Below are positions 43,242 to 53,101 of a stretch of 64,000 nucleotides of DNA, in pieces. This stretch comes from Tropicibacter alexandrii. GTDB taxonomy: Bacteria; Pseudomonadota; Alphaproteobacteria; Rhodobacterales; Rhodobacteraceae. Every line of letters starts with the position of its first letter. Within the stretch, counting starts at the first letter, position 1. Both the position numbers and the translations under genes were made by a program. The notes beneath the pieces were generated by a model. The model was given only the letters and a program-made list of their open reading frames with translations, had not been told where the DNA came from and made no database searches. The stretch lies in the NCBI RefSeq assembly GCF_003667315.2, contig NZ_RCTZ02000001.1:124001-188000 (forward strand), written 5' to 3'.

Positions 43242-45391
43242 TGCGTCTTCTTCGTCTCGCCCTGATCCTCGTCGCGCTGGCCCTGCCTGCCCTCGCTCAG
43301 GACGAGGGCGACGCGCAGCCCGCGCTTCTGGTGGCCGACAGCGTCTTTGTCGAGGGGGAAAGCCTGCTGGTCGCCACCGGCAATGTCGAGGTGTTGCAAG
43401 GCGACATCCGCATGACCGCGACCGCGATCCGCTATGACGACACCACCGGCGATCTGCAGATCGAAGGGCCGATCCGTCTGGTCGACGGGACCGGCAACAT
43501 CGTCGTTGCCGACGCGGCCGAGCTGGACCGCGACCTGATGAACGGCCTTCTGACCGGCGCGCGCATGGTGCTGGACCAGCAATTGCAGCTGGCCGCCGTC
43601 GAGGCGCGCCGGGTCGAGGGGCGCTATACCCAGCTGTCCAAGGTGGCGGTGACCTCCTGTCAGGTCTGCGAACACAGCCGCACCCCGCTATGGCAAATCC
43701 GCGCGCGCCGCGTGATCCATGACGAACAGGAACGGCAACTGTATTTCGACGAGGCGCAACTGCGCGTGCTCGACGTGCCGATCTTCTATCTGCCGCGCAT
43801 GCGCCTGCCCGACCCCACGCTGGAACGCGCGCGTGGCTTCCTGATCCCGGTGATACGCTCTTCGTCGATCCTTGGCTTCGGCATCAAGACGCCGTATTTC
43901 ATCCCGCTGGGCGATCATCAGGACATCACGCTGACGCCCTACCTTGCGCCGCGCACCCGCACGCTGGAATACCGGTACCGCCGGGCCTTCCATAACGGCG
44001 ACCTTCTGGTCGAGGGGGCGCTGTCCTCGGACAACCTGATGCAGGACACCCTGCGCGGTTATCTCTTTGCCGAGGGCAATTTCGACCTGCGCAACGATTT
44101 CAAGCTGGAATTCGCGGTCAAGGCCGTGTCCGACATCGCCTATCTCAACGATTACGGCATTCCGGGCGGCGACCGGCTCGACAGCAAGCTGAGTTTGACC
44201 CGGACCCGGTGGAATTCGCTGATCGAGGCAAGCGTCATCCATTACCAGTCGCTGCGCGCGGCGGAAAACGACGACACGCAGCCGACGGTCTTGGCGCGCG
44301 GGTCGTATGAGCGGCGGATGTTCCCGCGCGGGCTGGGCGGCGAATTCCGCACCAGCATTCAGGCGCAGGGCCATTTGCGCTGGTCCTCGCGCCCGGTCGA
44401 CGGTCCCGATCCCGATCTGGATGTGGACGGGCGCGACGTGACGCGGGTCAATGCGGAACTCAGCTGGCGCAACCGCTGGACGCTGGCGGGCGGTTTGCGC
44501 GCCGGTGTCTCGGGGCATCTGTGGCTGGACCATTACAGCACCGCGCAGGATGCCACCGCCGCACCCAGCGTAAGCCGCGCCATACCCGGCCTCGCGGTCG
44601 AACTGCGCCTGCCGTTGGCGCGGCGCGGCGCATTAGGCGGGCGCAGCCTGCTGGAACCGATCCTAATGGCGGGCTATACTGGCGGCGACCGCCTGCAAAA
44701 CCCCAATGACGAAAGCACCCGGGTCGAGTTCGATCAGGGCAACCTGCTGTCGCTGTCGCGCTTTCCGGCACCGGACCGGCGTGAGCACGGGCTGACCGGC
44801 GTGGCCGGTCTGCGCTGGCTGCATCAGGCGCCAAGCGGCTGGACGGCGCAGCTGTCGCTGGGGCGGGTCTGGCGAGAAACGACCGATCCCGCGTTTTCCC
44901 GTTCGTCCGGGCTGGAAGGCAACCGGTCCGATTGGCTGATAGCCGGGGCCTTCATGCACCCGGCGGGCCTATCGCTGTCGGCGCGCGGCCTGCTGGACAC
45001 CGAAAACCGCCTGTCCAAGGCCGAGGCCCGCGCCGGGTTCACCAATGACCGTTTCGATGTCAGCGCGTCCTACCTGCTGTTGACCACCGACCTCGCCGAG
45101 GATCGCCCCAAGGCGCAATCCGAATGGACGCTGGACGGCAGCTATCGCATCAACCGCCATTGGTCGACCTCGGTCGAGGCCCGTTATGACCTTGCGGATC
45201 GGCGGCTTGACCGCACGGGCCTCGGACTGCAATACCAGAACGAATGCGTTCTGGTGGACATCTCGGCAAGCCGCAAATTCGCCTCTGCCACCAATCTGGA
45301 ACCGTCTACCGATTTCGACCTGTCCGTCGCGCTGAAAGGCTTCAGCACCGGCGGCAGCGCCAAGGAGTATCGACGCACATGCGCACATTGA
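43238..45391 (+). CDS. lptD: LPS assembly protein LptD
   Basis: Outer-membrane barrel that inserts LPS into the outer leaflet (717 residues). A signal peptide (LLRLALILVALALPALAQ) precedes an OstA/LptA-like domain (LLVADSVFVEGESLLVATGNVEVLQGDIRMTATAI), then the barrel of the LptD C-terminal family. Cys residues lie in SCQVCEHS and near the end (QNECVLVDIS), the usual places for the disulfides of this protein. ATG 43238 or 43241 could start it. The stop overlaps surA by 13 bases. Confidence 0.93.
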   Translation: MMRLLRLALILVALALPALAQDEGDAQPALLVADSVFVEGESLLVATGNVEVLQGDIRMTATAIRYDDTTGDLQIEGPIRLVDGTGNIVVADAAELDRDLMNGLLTGARMVLDQQLQLAAVEARRVEGRYTQLSKVAVTSCQVCEHSRTPLWQIRARRVIHDEQERQLYFDEAQLRVLDVPIFYLPRMRLPDPTLERARGFLIPVIRSSSILGFGIKTPYFIPLGDHQDITLTPYLAPRTRTLEYRYRRAFHNGDLLVEGALSSDNLMQDTLRGYLFAEGNFDLRNDFKLEFAVKAVSDIAYLNDYGIPGGDRLDSKLSLTRTRWNSLIEASVIHYQSLRAAENDDTQPTVLARGSYERRMFPRGLGGEFRTSIQAQGHLRWSSRPVDGPDPDLDVDGRDVTRVNAELSWRNRWTLAGGLRAGVSGHLWLDHYSTAQDATAAPSVSRAIPGLAVELRLPLARRGALGGRSLLEPILMAGYTGGDRLQNPNDESTRVEFDQGNLLSLSRFPAPDRREHGLTGVAGLRWLHQAPSGWTAQLSLGRVWRETTDPAFSRSSGLEGNRSDWLIAGAFMHPAGLSLSARGLLDTENRLSKAEARAGFTNDRFDVSASYLLLTTDLAEDRPKAQSEWTLDGSYRINRHWSTSVEARYDLADRRLDRTGLGLQYQNECVLVDISASRKFASATNLEPSTDFDLSVALKGFSTGGSAKEYRRTCAH

Positions 45392-46605
45392 CCCGTCTGG
45401 CGGCCCCTGCCGCCCTTGCCCTGTCGCTGGCCCTTGCCCCGGTCATGGCCCCCGCGCAGGGCCTGTTCGCCCCGGCCATCCTCGTCAATGACGGGGTCAT
45501 CACCGGATACGAACTGAATCAGCGCGCCGAGATGCTCAAGCTGCTGCGCGCCCCCGGTGATCCGCTCAAGGTGGCCCGCGAACAGCTGGTCGACGACCGT
45601 CTGCGCGCGCAGGCCGCCGCCGCCGCGGGCATCCGGCCTTCGGAACAGGACGTGCTAGACGGGATGGACGAATTCGCCGGTCGTGCGAACCTGACGCGCG
45701 AGGAGTTCACGCAGGCGCTGGAGGCCAGTGGCGTCGCCGAACAGACCTTCCGCGATTTCGTCGCCGCTGGCGTGGCGTGGCGGATGCTGGTGCGGCAGCG
45801 CTTTGCCGGACGGTCCAGCGTGTCCGAATCCGAGATCGACCGCGCCCTGTCCGACACTGGCGGCAGCGGCTCGGGCGTGCGCGTCCTGCTGTCCGAGATC
45901 ATCATGCCCATGACCCCTGCGACCGAGGACACCGTACGCGCCCGCGCGCAGCGGATCGCCGAACTCGAGGATATCTCGGCCTTCTCGGCACAGGCGCGGC
46001 GCTATTCCGCCACCGCGACCCGGGGCTCCGGTGGGCGCTTGCCCTGGCAGGACCTGACCGAACTGCCGCCTGCCTTGCAGCCCATCGTCCTGGGCCTGCG
46101 CCCGGGCGAGGTGTCTGACCCGCTGCCCTTGCAAGGCGCGATCGCGCTGTTCCAGCTGCGCGACATCGAGGAAACCGGCTACACGCCGCCCGAGGTGGCC
46201 GCAGTCGAATATGCCGCTTATTACATGCCCGGCGGGCGCTCGGACGAGACGCTGGCCAAGGCCCGCGTGCTGGCCTCGAAGGTGGATCGCTGCGACGACC
46301 TCTACGGCGTGGCCAAGGGCCAGCCCGCCGAGGTGCTGGAACGCGGCACCCTGCCGCCCTCTGACATCCCGACGGATATCGCCTTTGAACTGTCCAAGCT
46401 GGACCCCGGTGAGGTTTCGACAGCCCTGACCCGCGCCAACGGCCAGACGCTGGTCTTCTTGATGCTCTGCGGGCGCACCAATGCCATCGCCGAGGACGCG
46501 GATCGCGATCAGGTGGCGCTGGGGCTGCGCAACCAGCGCCTGACCGCGCTGGCCGAAGGCTATCTGGCGCAGCTGCGCGCCGATGCGCGGATCATCGAAA
46601 AGTAA
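45379..46605 (+). CDS. surA: SurA-type periplasmic chaperone/peptidyl-prolyl isomerase
   Basis: A 408-residue secreted protein with a signal peptide (TRLAAPAALALSLALAPVMAPAQ), a SurA N-terminal domain (AILVNDGVITGYELNQRAEML, ASGVAEQTFRDFVAAGVAWRMLV) and one clear parvulin domain (LLSEIIMPMTPATED, FSAQARRYSATATRGSGGRLPW). It helps outer-membrane proteins such as LptD fold, which fits its place right after lptD. AAGGAG ribosome site lies within the end of lptD. Confidence 0.9.
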   Translation: MRTLTRLAAPAALALSLALAPVMAPAQGLFAPAILVNDGVITGYELNQRAEMLKLLRAPGDPLKVAREQLVDDRLRAQAAAAAGIRPSEQDVLDGMDEFAGRANLTREEFTQALEASGVAEQTFRDFVAAGVAWRMLVRQRFAGRSSVSESEIDRALSDTGGSGSGVRVLLSEIIMPMTPATEDTVRARAQRIAELEDISAFSAQARRYSATATRGSGGRLPWQDLTELPPALQPIVLGLRPGEVSDPLPLQGAIALFQLRDIEETGYTPPEVAAVEYAAYYMPGGRSDETLAKARVLASKVDRCDDLYGVAKGQPAEVLERGTLPPSDIPTDIAFELSKLDPGEVSTALTRANGQTLVFLMLCGRTNAIAEDADRDQVALGLRNQRLTALAEGYLAQLRADARIIEK

Positions 46606-46676
46606 GGCCTTGGGCCTGCCCCTTTGACCTGCGGCGTCGGGGCGACCGGCGCCGCGCTTGTTTGACCGGAGAGCCA

Positions 46677-47648
46677 ATGGCTGACTTGCCCATCGCCCTG
46701 ACCTGCGGCGAACCTGCCGGGATTGGCCCGGAACTGGCCGAAGCCGCATGGTCCGCGCTACGCACCGATCTGCCTTTTGTCTGGCTGGGCGATCCAGCGC
46801 ATTTGCCCGGGACCGTGCCGGCTCAGGTCGTGACCAATCCGGACGAGGCCCTGCATGTCTGCGCCACGGCCCTGCCGGTTTGGCCTGTGCCCTGTGCCGG
46901 GCCACGCACACCCGGCCAGCCACAACCGGCGCAGGCGCAGGGCGTGATCGACAGCATCATGCGCGGGGTCGATCTGGTGCAGGCCGGGCAGGCTTCGGCG
47001 CTGTGTACCCTACCGATCCACAAGCAGGCGCTGGCCGAGGGGGCAGGCTTTGCCTATCCCGGCCATACGGAGTTTCTCTGCGCCCTTGGGGGCGTCGACG
47101 AGGTGGTCATGATGCTGGCCTCGGACCAGTTGCGCGTGGTGCCGGTGACGATCCATATCGCCGTCGCCGATGTGCCCGCCGCGCTGACGCCCGACCTTCT
47201 GGAACGCCGCATCCGCATCACCCATGACGCGCTGGTCCGCAAATTCGGCCTGCCTGCGCCGCGCATCGCCGTCGCTGGGCTGAACCCGCATGCGGGCGAA
47301 GGCGGGCGCATGGGCACCGAGGAACAGACCCTGATCGCGCCGGTGCTGGACCGTCTGCGCGCCGAGGGGATGGAGATCGCGGGGCCGCTGCCGGGTGACA
47401 CCATGTTCCACGCCGCCGCCCGCGCGCGGTATGACGTGGCGGTCTGCATGTATCACGATCAGGCGCTGATCCCGATCAAGACGCTGGATTTCGACCGGGG
47501 CGTGAATGTCACGCTGGGCCTGCCCTTCATCCGGACCTCGCCGGATCACGGCACCGCCTTCGACATCGCCGGGACGGGTCTTGCCAATCCCAGTTCGACC
47601 ATCGAGGCGCTTCGCCTCGCTGCCCGCCTCGCAAGGACCCAAGCATGA
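46677..47648 (+). CDS. pdxA: 4-hydroxythreonine-4-phosphate dehydrogenase
   Basis: Pyridoxal-phosphate synthesis enzyme (323 residues) that oxidises 4-hydroxythreonine-4-phosphate with NAD. Motifs [46 protein letters not shown] and [15 protein letters not shown] include the metal-binding His positions. ATG 46677 has GGAGAG; TTG 46662 is a poor alternative. The stop overlaps rsmA by 4 bases, and this surA-pdxA-rsmA order is widely conserved. Confidence 0.96.
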   Translation: MADLPIALTCGEPAGIGPELAEAAWSALRTDLPFVWLGDPAHLPGTVPAQVVTNPDEALHVCATALPVWPVPCAGPRTPGQPQPAQAQGVIDSIMRGVDLVQAGQASALCTLPIHKQALAEGAGFAYPGHTEFLCALGGVDEVVMMLASDQLRVVPVTIHIAVADVPAALTPDLLERRIRITHDALVRKFGLPAPRIAVAGLNPHAGEGGRMGTEEQTLIAPVLDRLRAEGMEIAGPLPGDTMFHAAARARYDVAVCMYHDQALIPIKTLDFDRGVNVTLGLPFIRTSPDHGTAFDIAGTGLANPSSTIEALRLAARLARTQA

Positions 47649-48484
47649 GCCGGATCGACGGGTTGCCCCCGCTGCGCGACGTGATCGCCACCCATGGCCT
47701 ACAGGCCCGCAAATCGCTGGGGCAGAATTTCCTGCTCGACCTGAACCTGACCGCGCGGATCGCGCGCATCCCCGGCGACCTGTCCGGCATGGACGTGCTC
47801 GAAGTCGGGCCGGGCCCGGGCGGGCTGACCCGGGGGCTCTTGTCCGAAGGCGCGCGCCGGGTGCTGGCCATCGAAAAGGATCACCGCTGCATGGCCCCGT
47901 TGGCCGAAATCGCCGAGGCCTACCCCGATCGCCTGCAGGTGATCGAGGGCGACGCGCTGGAGGTCGACCCGCTGGCGCATCTGACCCCGCCCATCGCGAT
48001 CTGCGCCAACCTGCCCTACAATGTCGGCACCGAGTTGCTGGTGCGCTGGTTGACACCGAAGGACTGGCCGCCCTTCTGGTCGTCGCTGACGCTGATGTTC
48101 CAGAAGGAGGTCGCCGAGCGGATCGTCGCGCAGCCCGGGTCCAAGACCTATGGCCGCCTTGCGATCCTCTCCCAGTGGCGCACCGATGCGCGGATATCGT
48201 TGACCTTGCCGCCGGGCGCGTTCACCCCGCCCCCGAAGGTCTCATCGGCGGTGGTGCATCTGACCGCCCTGCCGGAACCGCGTTACCCGGCCGATCCCAA
48301 GGTCTTGGAACGGGTCGTGGCACGGGCCTTCAACCAGCGGCGCAAGATGCTGCGGGCGGCGCTGAAAGGCGAGGCGCCCGACATCGAGGACCGGCTTCTG
48401 AGCGCCGGAATCCAGCCCACGGACCGGGCCGAGCAGGTGTCTCTGGAACAGTTCTGCGCCTTGGCCCGGGTGATGGAGGCGTGA
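47645..48484 (+). CDS. rsmA: 16S rRNA dimethyladenosine methyltransferase (RsmA/KsgA)
   Basis: Methylates the two adjacent adenosines near the 3' end of 16S rRNA in late small-subunit assembly. The 279 residues show the SAM-binding [14 protein letters not shown], the LGQNFLLD start region, and the adenine-binding [10 protein letters not shown] (NLPY motif). C-terminal helical domain [14 protein letters not shown]. Last gene of the lptF to rsmA block. Confidence 0.96.
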   Translation: MSRIDGLPPLRDVIATHGLQARKSLGQNFLLDLNLTARIARIPGDLSGMDVLEVGPGPGGLTRGLLSEGARRVLAIEKDHRCMAPLAEIAEAYPDRLQVIEGDALEVDPLAHLTPPIAICANLPYNVGTELLVRWLTPKDWPPFWSSLTLMFQKEVAERIVAQPGSKTYGRLAILSQWRTDARISLTLPPGAFTPPPKVSSAVVHLTALPEPRYPADPKVLERVVARAFNQRRKMLRAALKGEAPDIEDRLLSAGIQPTDRAEQVSLEQFCALARVMEA

Positions 48485-48490
48485 TTTGCG

Positions 48491-48514
48491 GTAGGATGGG
48501 TGATCACCCATCCT
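48491..48514. repeat. Partial copy of the 26-bp palindrome family
   Basis: GTAGGATGGGTGA followed by its reverse complement, lacking only the last two matching bases. It sits 6 bases after the rsmA stop. Full copies are at 53025-53050 and 53070-53095. Confidence 0.8.
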
Positions 48515-48532
48515 CCATCAGGCGCGCGACGA

Positions 48533-48558
48533 AAAACGGCCCCGCTTGGGGCCGTTTT
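48533..48558. terminator. Two-way rho-independent terminator
   Basis: AAAACGGCCCC, loop GCTT, GGGGCCGTTTT, placed between the convergent rsmA and DUF4167 genes. The T run exists on both strands. Confidence 0.9.
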
Positions 48559-48559
48559 G

Positions 48560-49261
48560 TCATTCTGCCGCGTCCTGCGACGTGTCCTTGGGGGCCTCTG
48601 CATCGCCACCAGAGGTCTCTTCGGGCTTGGGCTTGGGCTTGCGGGGCGCGCGGGGCCGCTTCGGTTTTTCGCCTTCTTCGGCCTTCGGCGCGTCGGCGGT
48701 TGTTTCGGCTTTGGGCTTGCGCGGCGCGCGCGGCTTCTTGGGCTTGGCTTCGGGCTGCGTCTCGGAGCGCGATTCCGGGGTCTCGACCAGACCGCTTTCC
48801 TCGTCGCCACCAAAATCCATCACATCCGGCTGCGGTGCCTCGGACAGGTCGCGCTCAGCCCGCTTGGACTGCTGCTGCTCGGCCTGCTCCGGCTGCTTGT
48901 CCTGCGGCTGGTCGCCCTGCGGCTTGTCGCGTTCGGACCGCTCGCGGTCGCGCTGCGCCTGACGTTCGCGGTTCTCGCGATCCTGCTGCTCGCGCCGCGC
49001 ATCCTGCTCCTTCTGAGCCTCGCTCAGCAGGCGCAGGTAATGTTCCGCGTGCTGCTGGAAGTTCTCCGTCGCGACGCGGTCATTGCCAAGCGCCGCATCG
49101 CGGGCCAGCTGGTTGTACTTGTCGATGATCTGCTGCGGCGTCCCGCGCACCTTGCCTTCGGGACCATTGCTGTCGAACACGCGGTTGACGACATTGGCCA
49201 GCGAATTGCGATTGTTGTTGCGGTTGTTCTTATTCCGCGAGCGGGATTTGGAGGAACGCAT
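48560..49261 (-). CDS. DUF4167 domain-containing protein
   Basis: A 233-residue, very charged protein. The N-terminus MRSSKSRSRNKNNRNNN and the DUF4167 core (NVVNRVFDSNGPEGKVRGTPQQIIDKYNQLARDAALGNDRVATENFQQHAEHYLRLL) are clear. The rest is low-complexity, rich in Arg/Glu/Gln then Lys/Pro with two KRPRAPRKPK-like repeats. This looks like an RNA-binding, largely unfolded protein; the role is unknown. ATG 49261 fits the family start. Confidence 0.9.
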   Translation of the reverse strand: MRSSKSRSRNKNNRNNNRNSLANVVNRVFDSNGPEGKVRGTPQQIIDKYNQLARDAALGNDRVATENFQQHAEHYLRLLSEAQKEQDARREQQDRENRERQAQRDRERSERDKPQGDQPQDKQPEQAEQQQSKRAERDLSEAPQPDVMDFGGDEESGLVETPESRSETQPEAKPKKPRAPRKPKAETTADAPKAEEGEKPKRPRAPRKPKPKPEETSGGDAEAPKDTSQDAAE

Positions 49262-49461
49262 AAGTTGATATCCAGCCTGTTCTTCGGCAGCTTGGTGACC
49301 CACCGGGCGCAGCGTGCGCCCCAAACCGTGATCACCTTGATTTATGGCTTGGCGTCGAGAGGGAGGGTCAACACCGTCCGCTGTCCCGACTGACCTGACA
49401 TATGCATACAGGGCCCAAGGTGACAAGGGCAAATGACCAGATTCCGGCCAATTTGACGCAA

Positions 49462-50316
49462 CTACTGGCCGGATTCCGCCGGAGCCGTGGCCGAGACCAC
49501 ACGATCCCGACCATCGAGGTCGGAAATCACGCGGACATCGCGCAGGCCCGCCCGGGTCATCAATTCCGACACCGCCGCGCCTTGGCTTGGGCCGATCTCG
49601 ACCATCAGCCGCCCACCGGGCGCGAGCCATGGCGCGTGCCCCGCGACGATGGTGCGGTAGCATGACAGACCGTCGCCCTCGTCGGTCAACGCCATGCGGG
49701 GCTCATGATCGCGCACCTCCGGTGCAAGGCCCGGCATTTCGTCCAGCGCGATATAGGGCGGGTTCGAGACGATCAGGTCGAATTGCTCGTTCATGCCGGC
49801 CAGCGGCTCGTACCAACTGCCCGTTTCCAACGCCGCGCGCGGTTCCAGCTTCAGCGCGTTGCGGTTCCAGAAGGCGACGTTCAGCGCCGCCTCCGACAGA
49901 TCGGTGCCGACGCCGATGGCGGCCTCGCGTTCGGCCAGCAGCGTCAGCAGGATGCAGCCCGACCCCGTGCCGAGATCCAGCACCGAGCCGAACGGCTCTG
50001 CCAGCGCGGCCTCGATCAGGGTTTCGGTTTCCGGGCGCGGGTCGAGCACCTCTGGCGTGACAAGGAATTCGCGCCCGTAGAACAGCCGCCGTCCCGTCAG
50101 GTGGCTGACCGGCACGCGCTCGGCCCGGCGCGCCACGAGGGCGTTGTAGATCACCGTCAATTCGGGGGCCACGGGTTCGGGCAGGAACAAGGTCAGCCGA
50201 CCGGGCGGTACCTTGAGCACATGCGCCAACAGGCGCCGCGCATCGCGCCCGCCATCGGGCACCCCGGCTGCCACCAGCTCTGCGGTGGCCCGCGCCAACA
50301 GGTCCGCGCCGCGCAT
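49462..50316 (-). CDS. prmC: Release factor glutamine N5-methyltransferase
   Basis: Methylates the Gln of the GGQ motif in release factors. The 284 residues show the SAM site VLDLGTGSGCILLTLL and the substrate motif IVSNPPYIALDEM (NPPY). Its start overlaps the prfA stop by one base, so enzyme and substrate are made from one message. Confidence 0.95.
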   Translation of the reverse strand: MRGADLLARATAELVAAGVPDGGRDARRLLAHVLKVPPGRLTLFLPEPVAPELTVIYNALVARRAERVPVSHLTGRRLFYGREFLVTPEVLDPRPETETLIEAALAEPFGSVLDLGTGSGCILLTLLAEREAAIGVGTDLSEAALNVAFWNRNALKLEPRAALETGSWYEPLAGMNEQFDLIVSNPPYIALDEMPGLAPEVRDHEPRMALTDEGDGLSCYRTIVAGHAPWLAPGGRLMVEIGPSQGAAVSELMTRAGLRDVRVISDLDGRDRVVSATAPAESGQ

Positions 50317-51365
50317 CAGGCCTGCAACTCGGCCAGCAGCCCGGCCTGATGTTCCGTGATCAACGCGTCGACGATCTCGTCAAGGTCGCCCTGCATGATC
50401 TGGTCGAGCTTGTATAGCGTCAGGCCGATGCGATGATCGGTCATGCGCCCCTGCGGGAAATTGTAAGTACGAATGCGCTCTGACCGGTCGCCGGAACCGA
50501 CCTGGCTTTTGCGATCGGCCGAGCGCGCCTCGTCCGCCTTCGACCGCTCAAGATCGAACAGCCGGGCGCGCAGCACCTGCATGGCGATCTCGCGGTTGCG
50601 GTGCTGGGATTTCTCGGAACTGGTCACGACGATGCCGGTGGGAATATGGGTGATGCGCACCGCCGAGTCGGTCGTGTTCACATGCTGCCCTCCGGCCCCG
50701 GACGAGCGCATCGTATCGATGCGGATGTCGTTGGGATCGATGCGGATATCGACCTCTTCGGCCTCGGGCAGCACGGCGACCGTGGCGGCCGAGGTGTGGA
50801 TGCGCCCACCGGATTCCGTTTCGGGCACGCGCTGGACACGGTGCACGCCGGATTCGAACTTCAGCCGGGCAAAGACGCCTTCGCCTGCGATGCGCACCAC
50901 CAGTTCCTTCAGCCCGCCAAGGTCCGAAGGCTGGTCCTCGATCACTTCCCAGCGCCAGCCCCGCGCCTCGGCATATCGCTGATACATCCGCGCGAGGTCA
51001 CCGGCGAACAGCGCCGCCTCCTCGCCGCCGGTACCGGGACGGATTTCCAGCATGGCAGCGCGGGCATCGGCGGAATCCTTGGGCAGCAAAGCCAACTGCA
51101 CCGCGTGCTCGACCTGCGGCAGACGGGCCTTGAGCGCGGGCAGTTCTTCCTCTGCCAGTTCGCGCATCTCCGGGTCCGACAGCATCGCCTGAGCCTCGGC
51201 CAGATCGGATTGCAGCTGTTCCCAATCCGCGATCACCGCCACCACCGGGCGCAATTCCGCGTATTCCCGTCCAAGCGCGGCAATGTCCCCCGTGCCCGAG
51301 GACATGCGCGCCTCGACATATTCGAGGCGTTCCTTGATTTGCCGGATGCGGTCTATCGGGATCAT
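50316..51365 (-). CDS. prfA: Peptide chain release factor 1
   Basis: Reads UAA and UAG stops and releases the peptide (349 residues). The GGQ motif is in [20 protein letters not shown]. The stop-codon-reading tripeptide region (PxT type) lies in [23 protein letters not shown] 51365 (MIPIDRIRQ) fits the family; the start at 51383 adds six residues. Operon prfA-prmC. Confidence 0.95.
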   Translation of the reverse strand: MIPIDRIRQIKERLEYVEARMSSGTGDIAALGREYAELRPVVAVIADWEQLQSDLAEAQAMLSDPEMRELAEEELPALKARLPQVEHAVQLALLPKDSADARAAMLEIRPGTGGEEAALFAGDLARMYQRYAEARGWRWEVIEDQPSDLGGLKELVVRIAGEGVFARLKFESGVHRVQRVPETESGGRIHTSAATVAVLPEAEEVDIRIDPNDIRIDTMRSSGAGGQHVNTTDSAVRITHIPTGIVVTSSEKSQHRNREIAMQVLRARLFDLERSKADEARSADRKSQVGSGDRSERIRTYNFPQGRMTDHRIGLTLYKLDQIMQGDLDEIVDALITEHQAGLLAELQA

Positions 51366-51404
51366 GCCGATGGCATTGCCCATCGCGCGCGGGTCGTCAA
51401 GCGG

Positions 51405-51824
51405 TTACGAACGTTGCGCGACGGTGCGCAGCTGTTCCAGCCAGCCATCGACGCGGGCCTTGTTCACGCCCATGTCGGATTGGCCAAAGCGCAGCCGCCC
51501 CCAGATTTCCAACCGGTCGCCATTGAGCATGACGGTGGTGTAGTCGGGAAAGCCCATCCAGCGCGAGCGGCTGACATAGGTGACGTGCCCGTCTTCGACA
51601 GACCCGGCAAGACGCTGGGTGCGCGGGGTCTGGCGAATGATCGTATCGAGCTCGGCCAAGGTGCTGCTGTCGGCGGCCAGCTTTCGCCGGACGCCGCCTG
51701 CCAGATCCTGGTCGGCGGTGACATGCGGGTCTACGTGCCAGACCTGCGGGTCGGACGGGGCCAGGCGTATCCACGCCAAGCCGCCAATCACGAGAATCAA
51801 GAGTGCATAGAAAACCATACGCAT
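51405..51824 (-). CDS. DUF1499 domain-containing protein
   Basis: A 139-residue protein with one N-terminal membrane anchor (MVFYALLILVIGGLAWIRLA) and the DUF1499 pattern: TYVSRSRWMGFPDYTTVMLNGDRLEIWGRLRFGQSDMGVNKARVDGWLEQL. Function not established. The start with MRMVFYAL at 51824 is chosen so that the membrane anchor is near the N-terminus. It ends 22 bases before the possible longer prfA start (51383). Confidence 0.85.
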   Translation of the reverse strand: MRMVFYALLILVIGGLAWIRLAPSDPQVWHVDPHVTADQDLAGGVRRKLAADSSTLAELDTIIRQTPRTQRLAGSVEDGHVTYVSRSRWMGFPDYTTVMLNGDRLEIWGRLRFGQSDMGVNKARVDGWLEQLRTVAQRS

Positions 51825-52044
51825 GATATGGGCCGCTCCTGCTCTTTGTCCCGCCTCTTTTTCGGTGCCACGTTCCATCGTGATCTGAAAGAGGCGCTTT
51901 GGCCAACCGTCAATTTCCTGCCGATCGCCGCGACGGGGTCGGTGAAAACCCGCCTGCCCCCGGACAGCCGGTCGGCAGGCCGCGCAGATTCGGCAGCGTC
52001 AGGGTATCGCAGGGGCGCGACCCGCCCAAGCAGAACCCTGTGGA
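51825..52044. other. Spacer with no recognised gene
   Basis: 220 bases between the DUF1499 start and the stop of the agmatinase-family gene. A weak minus-strand frame runs through it but shows no ribosome site and shares the DUF1499 start region, so it is not called. A hairpin-like GC-rich stretch (about 51955-51985) may end the agmatinase message. Confidence 0.5.
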
Positions 52045-53004
52045 TTACCGCCGCGTCCACCCCCAAAGGCAGAGGATTTCCGTCGCGACATGCGCCGCCG
52101 CGACCGCCGTCGCCCCGGTGGTGTCGAAGGGCGGCGAGACCTCGACCACGTCGCCGCCGACGAGGGTCACGCCCGCGATCTGCCGCAAGATCACCGCCGC
52201 CTGATGGCTGCTCAGCCCGCCCCAGACCGGCGTGCCGGTGCCGGGCGCAAAGGCCGGGTCGAGCGCGTCGATGTCGAAGGTCAGGTAGCAGGGCGCGTCG
52301 CCGACGATCTGCCGGATGCGCTGCGCGATGGCTTCGGGGCCTTCGGCATGCACTTGCCGTGCGTCGAGGATGTTGAAGCCCATCGTGTCGGGATTGTCGG
52401 TGCGGATGCCGATCTGGACCGAGCGTTCGGGGATCACGATCCCCTCCTTCGCGGCCTTGCCCATGAAGGTGCCGTGATCGACCCGTTTGGGGTCGTCATC
52501 GGCCCATGTGTCGGTATGCGCATCGAACTGGATGACACTGAGGGGGCCGTGTTTGGCCGCATGGGCGCGCAGGCAGCCATGGGTGACGGAATGGTCGCCC
52601 CCAAGGGCGACGCAGGCGGCGCCCTGCGACAGGATAGCGGCCACATGGGCCTCGATCCGGGCGGGCACGTCCGAGGGCATGGCGTAGTCGAAGGCCATGT
52701 CGCCATAATCGGCAATCGCAAACTCGGACAGCACATCGTAGCCCCAGCCGTAGGGCGCATCGCAGGGTTGCAGGAGCGAGGCCTCGCGGATCGCCCGTGG
52801 ACCAAGCCGGGTGCCGGGGCGGTTGGTGACCGCCTGATCGAAGGGCAGCCCGGTGACGGCGATGTCCACGCCGGTCAGGTCCTTGGTGTATTTTCGGCGC
52901 AGGAAACTGGTGGCGCCGGCAAAGACGTTTTCAAAGGACGGCCCCTTGAGGTCGTCTCGGGTAAAGGCGTGGTCGATCTGTTTCTGCGCGTCTTCGAGGC
53001 TCAA
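52045..53004 (-). CDS. speB: Agmatinase/ureohydrolase family enzyme
   Basis: A 319-residue ureohydrolase that would split agmatine or a related guanidine to urea plus amine. The Mn-binding motifs are VALGGDHSVTHG, IQFDAHTDTW and LTFDIDALDPAFAPGTGTP, complete for the family. Substrate (agmatine, guanidinobutyrate or guanidinopropionate) cannot be told by eye. Two 26-bp palindromes lie upstream, between it and the amidohydrolase gene. Confidence 0.85.
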   Translation of the reverse strand: MSLEDAQKQIDHAFTRDDLKGPSFENVFAGATSFLRRKYTKDLTGVDIAVTGLPFDQAVTNRPGTRLGPRAIREASLLQPCDAPYGWGYDVLSEFAIADYGDMAFDYAMPSDVPARIEAHVAAILSQGAACVALGGDHSVTHGCLRAHAAKHGPLSVIQFDAHTDTWADDDPKRVDHGTFMGKAAKEGIVIPERSVQIGIRTDNPDTMGFNILDARQVHAEGPEAIAQRIRQIVGDAPCYLTFDIDALDPAFAPGTGTPVWGGLSSHQAAVILRQIAGVTLVGGDVVEVSPPFDTTGATAVAAAHVATEILCLWGWTRR

Positions 53005-53024
53005 TGTCTCGTGTCCTTTTAAGG

Positions 53025-53095
53025 GTAGGATGGGTGATCACCCATCCTACACAGGGTCGTTGTGGCAAAGTAGGATGGGTGATCACCCATCCTAC
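53025..53095. repeat. Two tandem copies of the 26-bp palindrome
   Basis: Two full copies (53025-53050 and 53070-53095), each GTAGGATGGGTGA plus its reverse complement, 19 bases apart. They lie between the amidohydrolase stop and the agmatinase start on the minus strand. A partial copy follows rsmA at 48491. The centre is TGATCA. Confidence 0.9.
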
Positions 53096-53101
53096 CCCGG
53101 C

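Noticed and set aside
48560-49663. Long version of the DUF4167 gene (367 codons)
   Set aside because: The extra 134 codons run through the promoter region and into prmC, and the family starts at the ATG at 49261.
51797-52066. 89-codon minus-strand frame between DUF1499 and the agmatinase gene
   Set aside because: No ribosome site, overlaps the start of the DUF1499 gene and shows no recognisable domain.
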